Of a stretch of DNA of 5,449 bases, positions 5,357 through 5,449 are shown one piece after another. The position numbers were made by a program, and so were the translations under genes. Origin of the DNA: Streptosporangiaceae bacterium (lineage in GTDB: Bacteria > Actinomycetota > Actinomycetes > Streptosporangiales > Streptosporangiaceae); the NCBI GenBank assembly GCA_025934635.1, contig JAICWX010000475.1:1-5449 (forward strand). The letters run 5' to 3'. Every line of letters begins with the position of its first letter. Position 1 is the stretch's first letter. The notes under the pieces are model-generated. The model saw only the letters and a program-made list of their open reading frames with translations, had not been told where the DNA came from and did not search any database.

Positions 5357-5449
5357 ATCCTGTCACCAGGCGCAACCACGAGCCGGGAACCCCGCAACTA
5401 CCGCGTGTCCAGCCCCTCCCGCCAGCCGCCAGGCGCACACGCCAAAAAC
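5357..5449. other. Non-coding stretch upstream of the host integrase
   Basis: No coding frame is supported here. Two similar 14-mers, ACCCAGCGCAACCA (5330-5343) and ACCAGGCGCAACCA (5365-5378), lie 35 bp apart, with a third partial copy (CCAGGCGCA) at 5429-5437. They could be operator-like repeats upstream of the integrase or chance. No clear promoter is visible. Confidence 0.3.

Noticed and set aside
1..5449. CRISPR array, tRNA, rRNA, or defence or antibiotic cargo genes
   Set aside because: No spaced repeats, no tRNA-like cloverleaf or CCA end, and no coding frame beyond the recombinases and TnpC were found by eye.

Overview
The window comes from a very GC-rich genome. Third codon positions are almost all G or C, and GTG starts are used with 4-bp GTGA gene overlaps. 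The protein families resemble those of Streptomyces-like Actinomycetota; the genus cannot be fixed from this sequence.

The layout is one mobile element sitting inside one host gene. On the minus strand, a host tyrosine recombinase (integrase) gene enters from the right. Its 5' part lies at 4719-5288, possibly starting at 5356. It is cut after a Gly-Leu codon pair and resumes in the same frame at 224, running off the left edge of the window. Everything between is a compact Tn554-family transposon of about 4.5 kb. It carries tnpA (369-1553), tnpB (1550-4059, split by a frameshift near 2668) and tnpC (4056-4598), all on the plus strand, with about 140 bp and 120 bp of non-coding ends and no cargo gene.

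The element ends can be read to within a few bases. A 6-bp core lies at each junction (CAGTCC at 222-227, CAGCCC at 4719-4724). Each core is directly flanked, on the element side, by one arm of an imperfect inverted repeat (TTTTCCAGGG on the left, the complement of TTCTCCAGGG on the right). Removing the element restores the host reading frame across a GWGL-RRGE motif, the region holding the first catalytic arginine of tyrosine recombinases. So one recombinase-driven transposon has split another recombinase gene at its catalytic motif. The transposon's own tnpA has a near copy of that target at the equivalent codons.

Family knowledge suggests TnpA and TnpB are the two tyrosine recombinases that cut and rejoin the core, with TnpC as a small DNA-binding or coiled-coil helper. 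The three genes overlap by 4 bp and look translationally coupled. TnpA has all six catalytic residues. TnpB has a Cys/His-rich N-terminal part and a catalytic C-terminal part in different frames, so this copy may be immobile unless the missing base is a sequencing error. A second possible one-base loss lies in a C6 run at the start of the host integrase.
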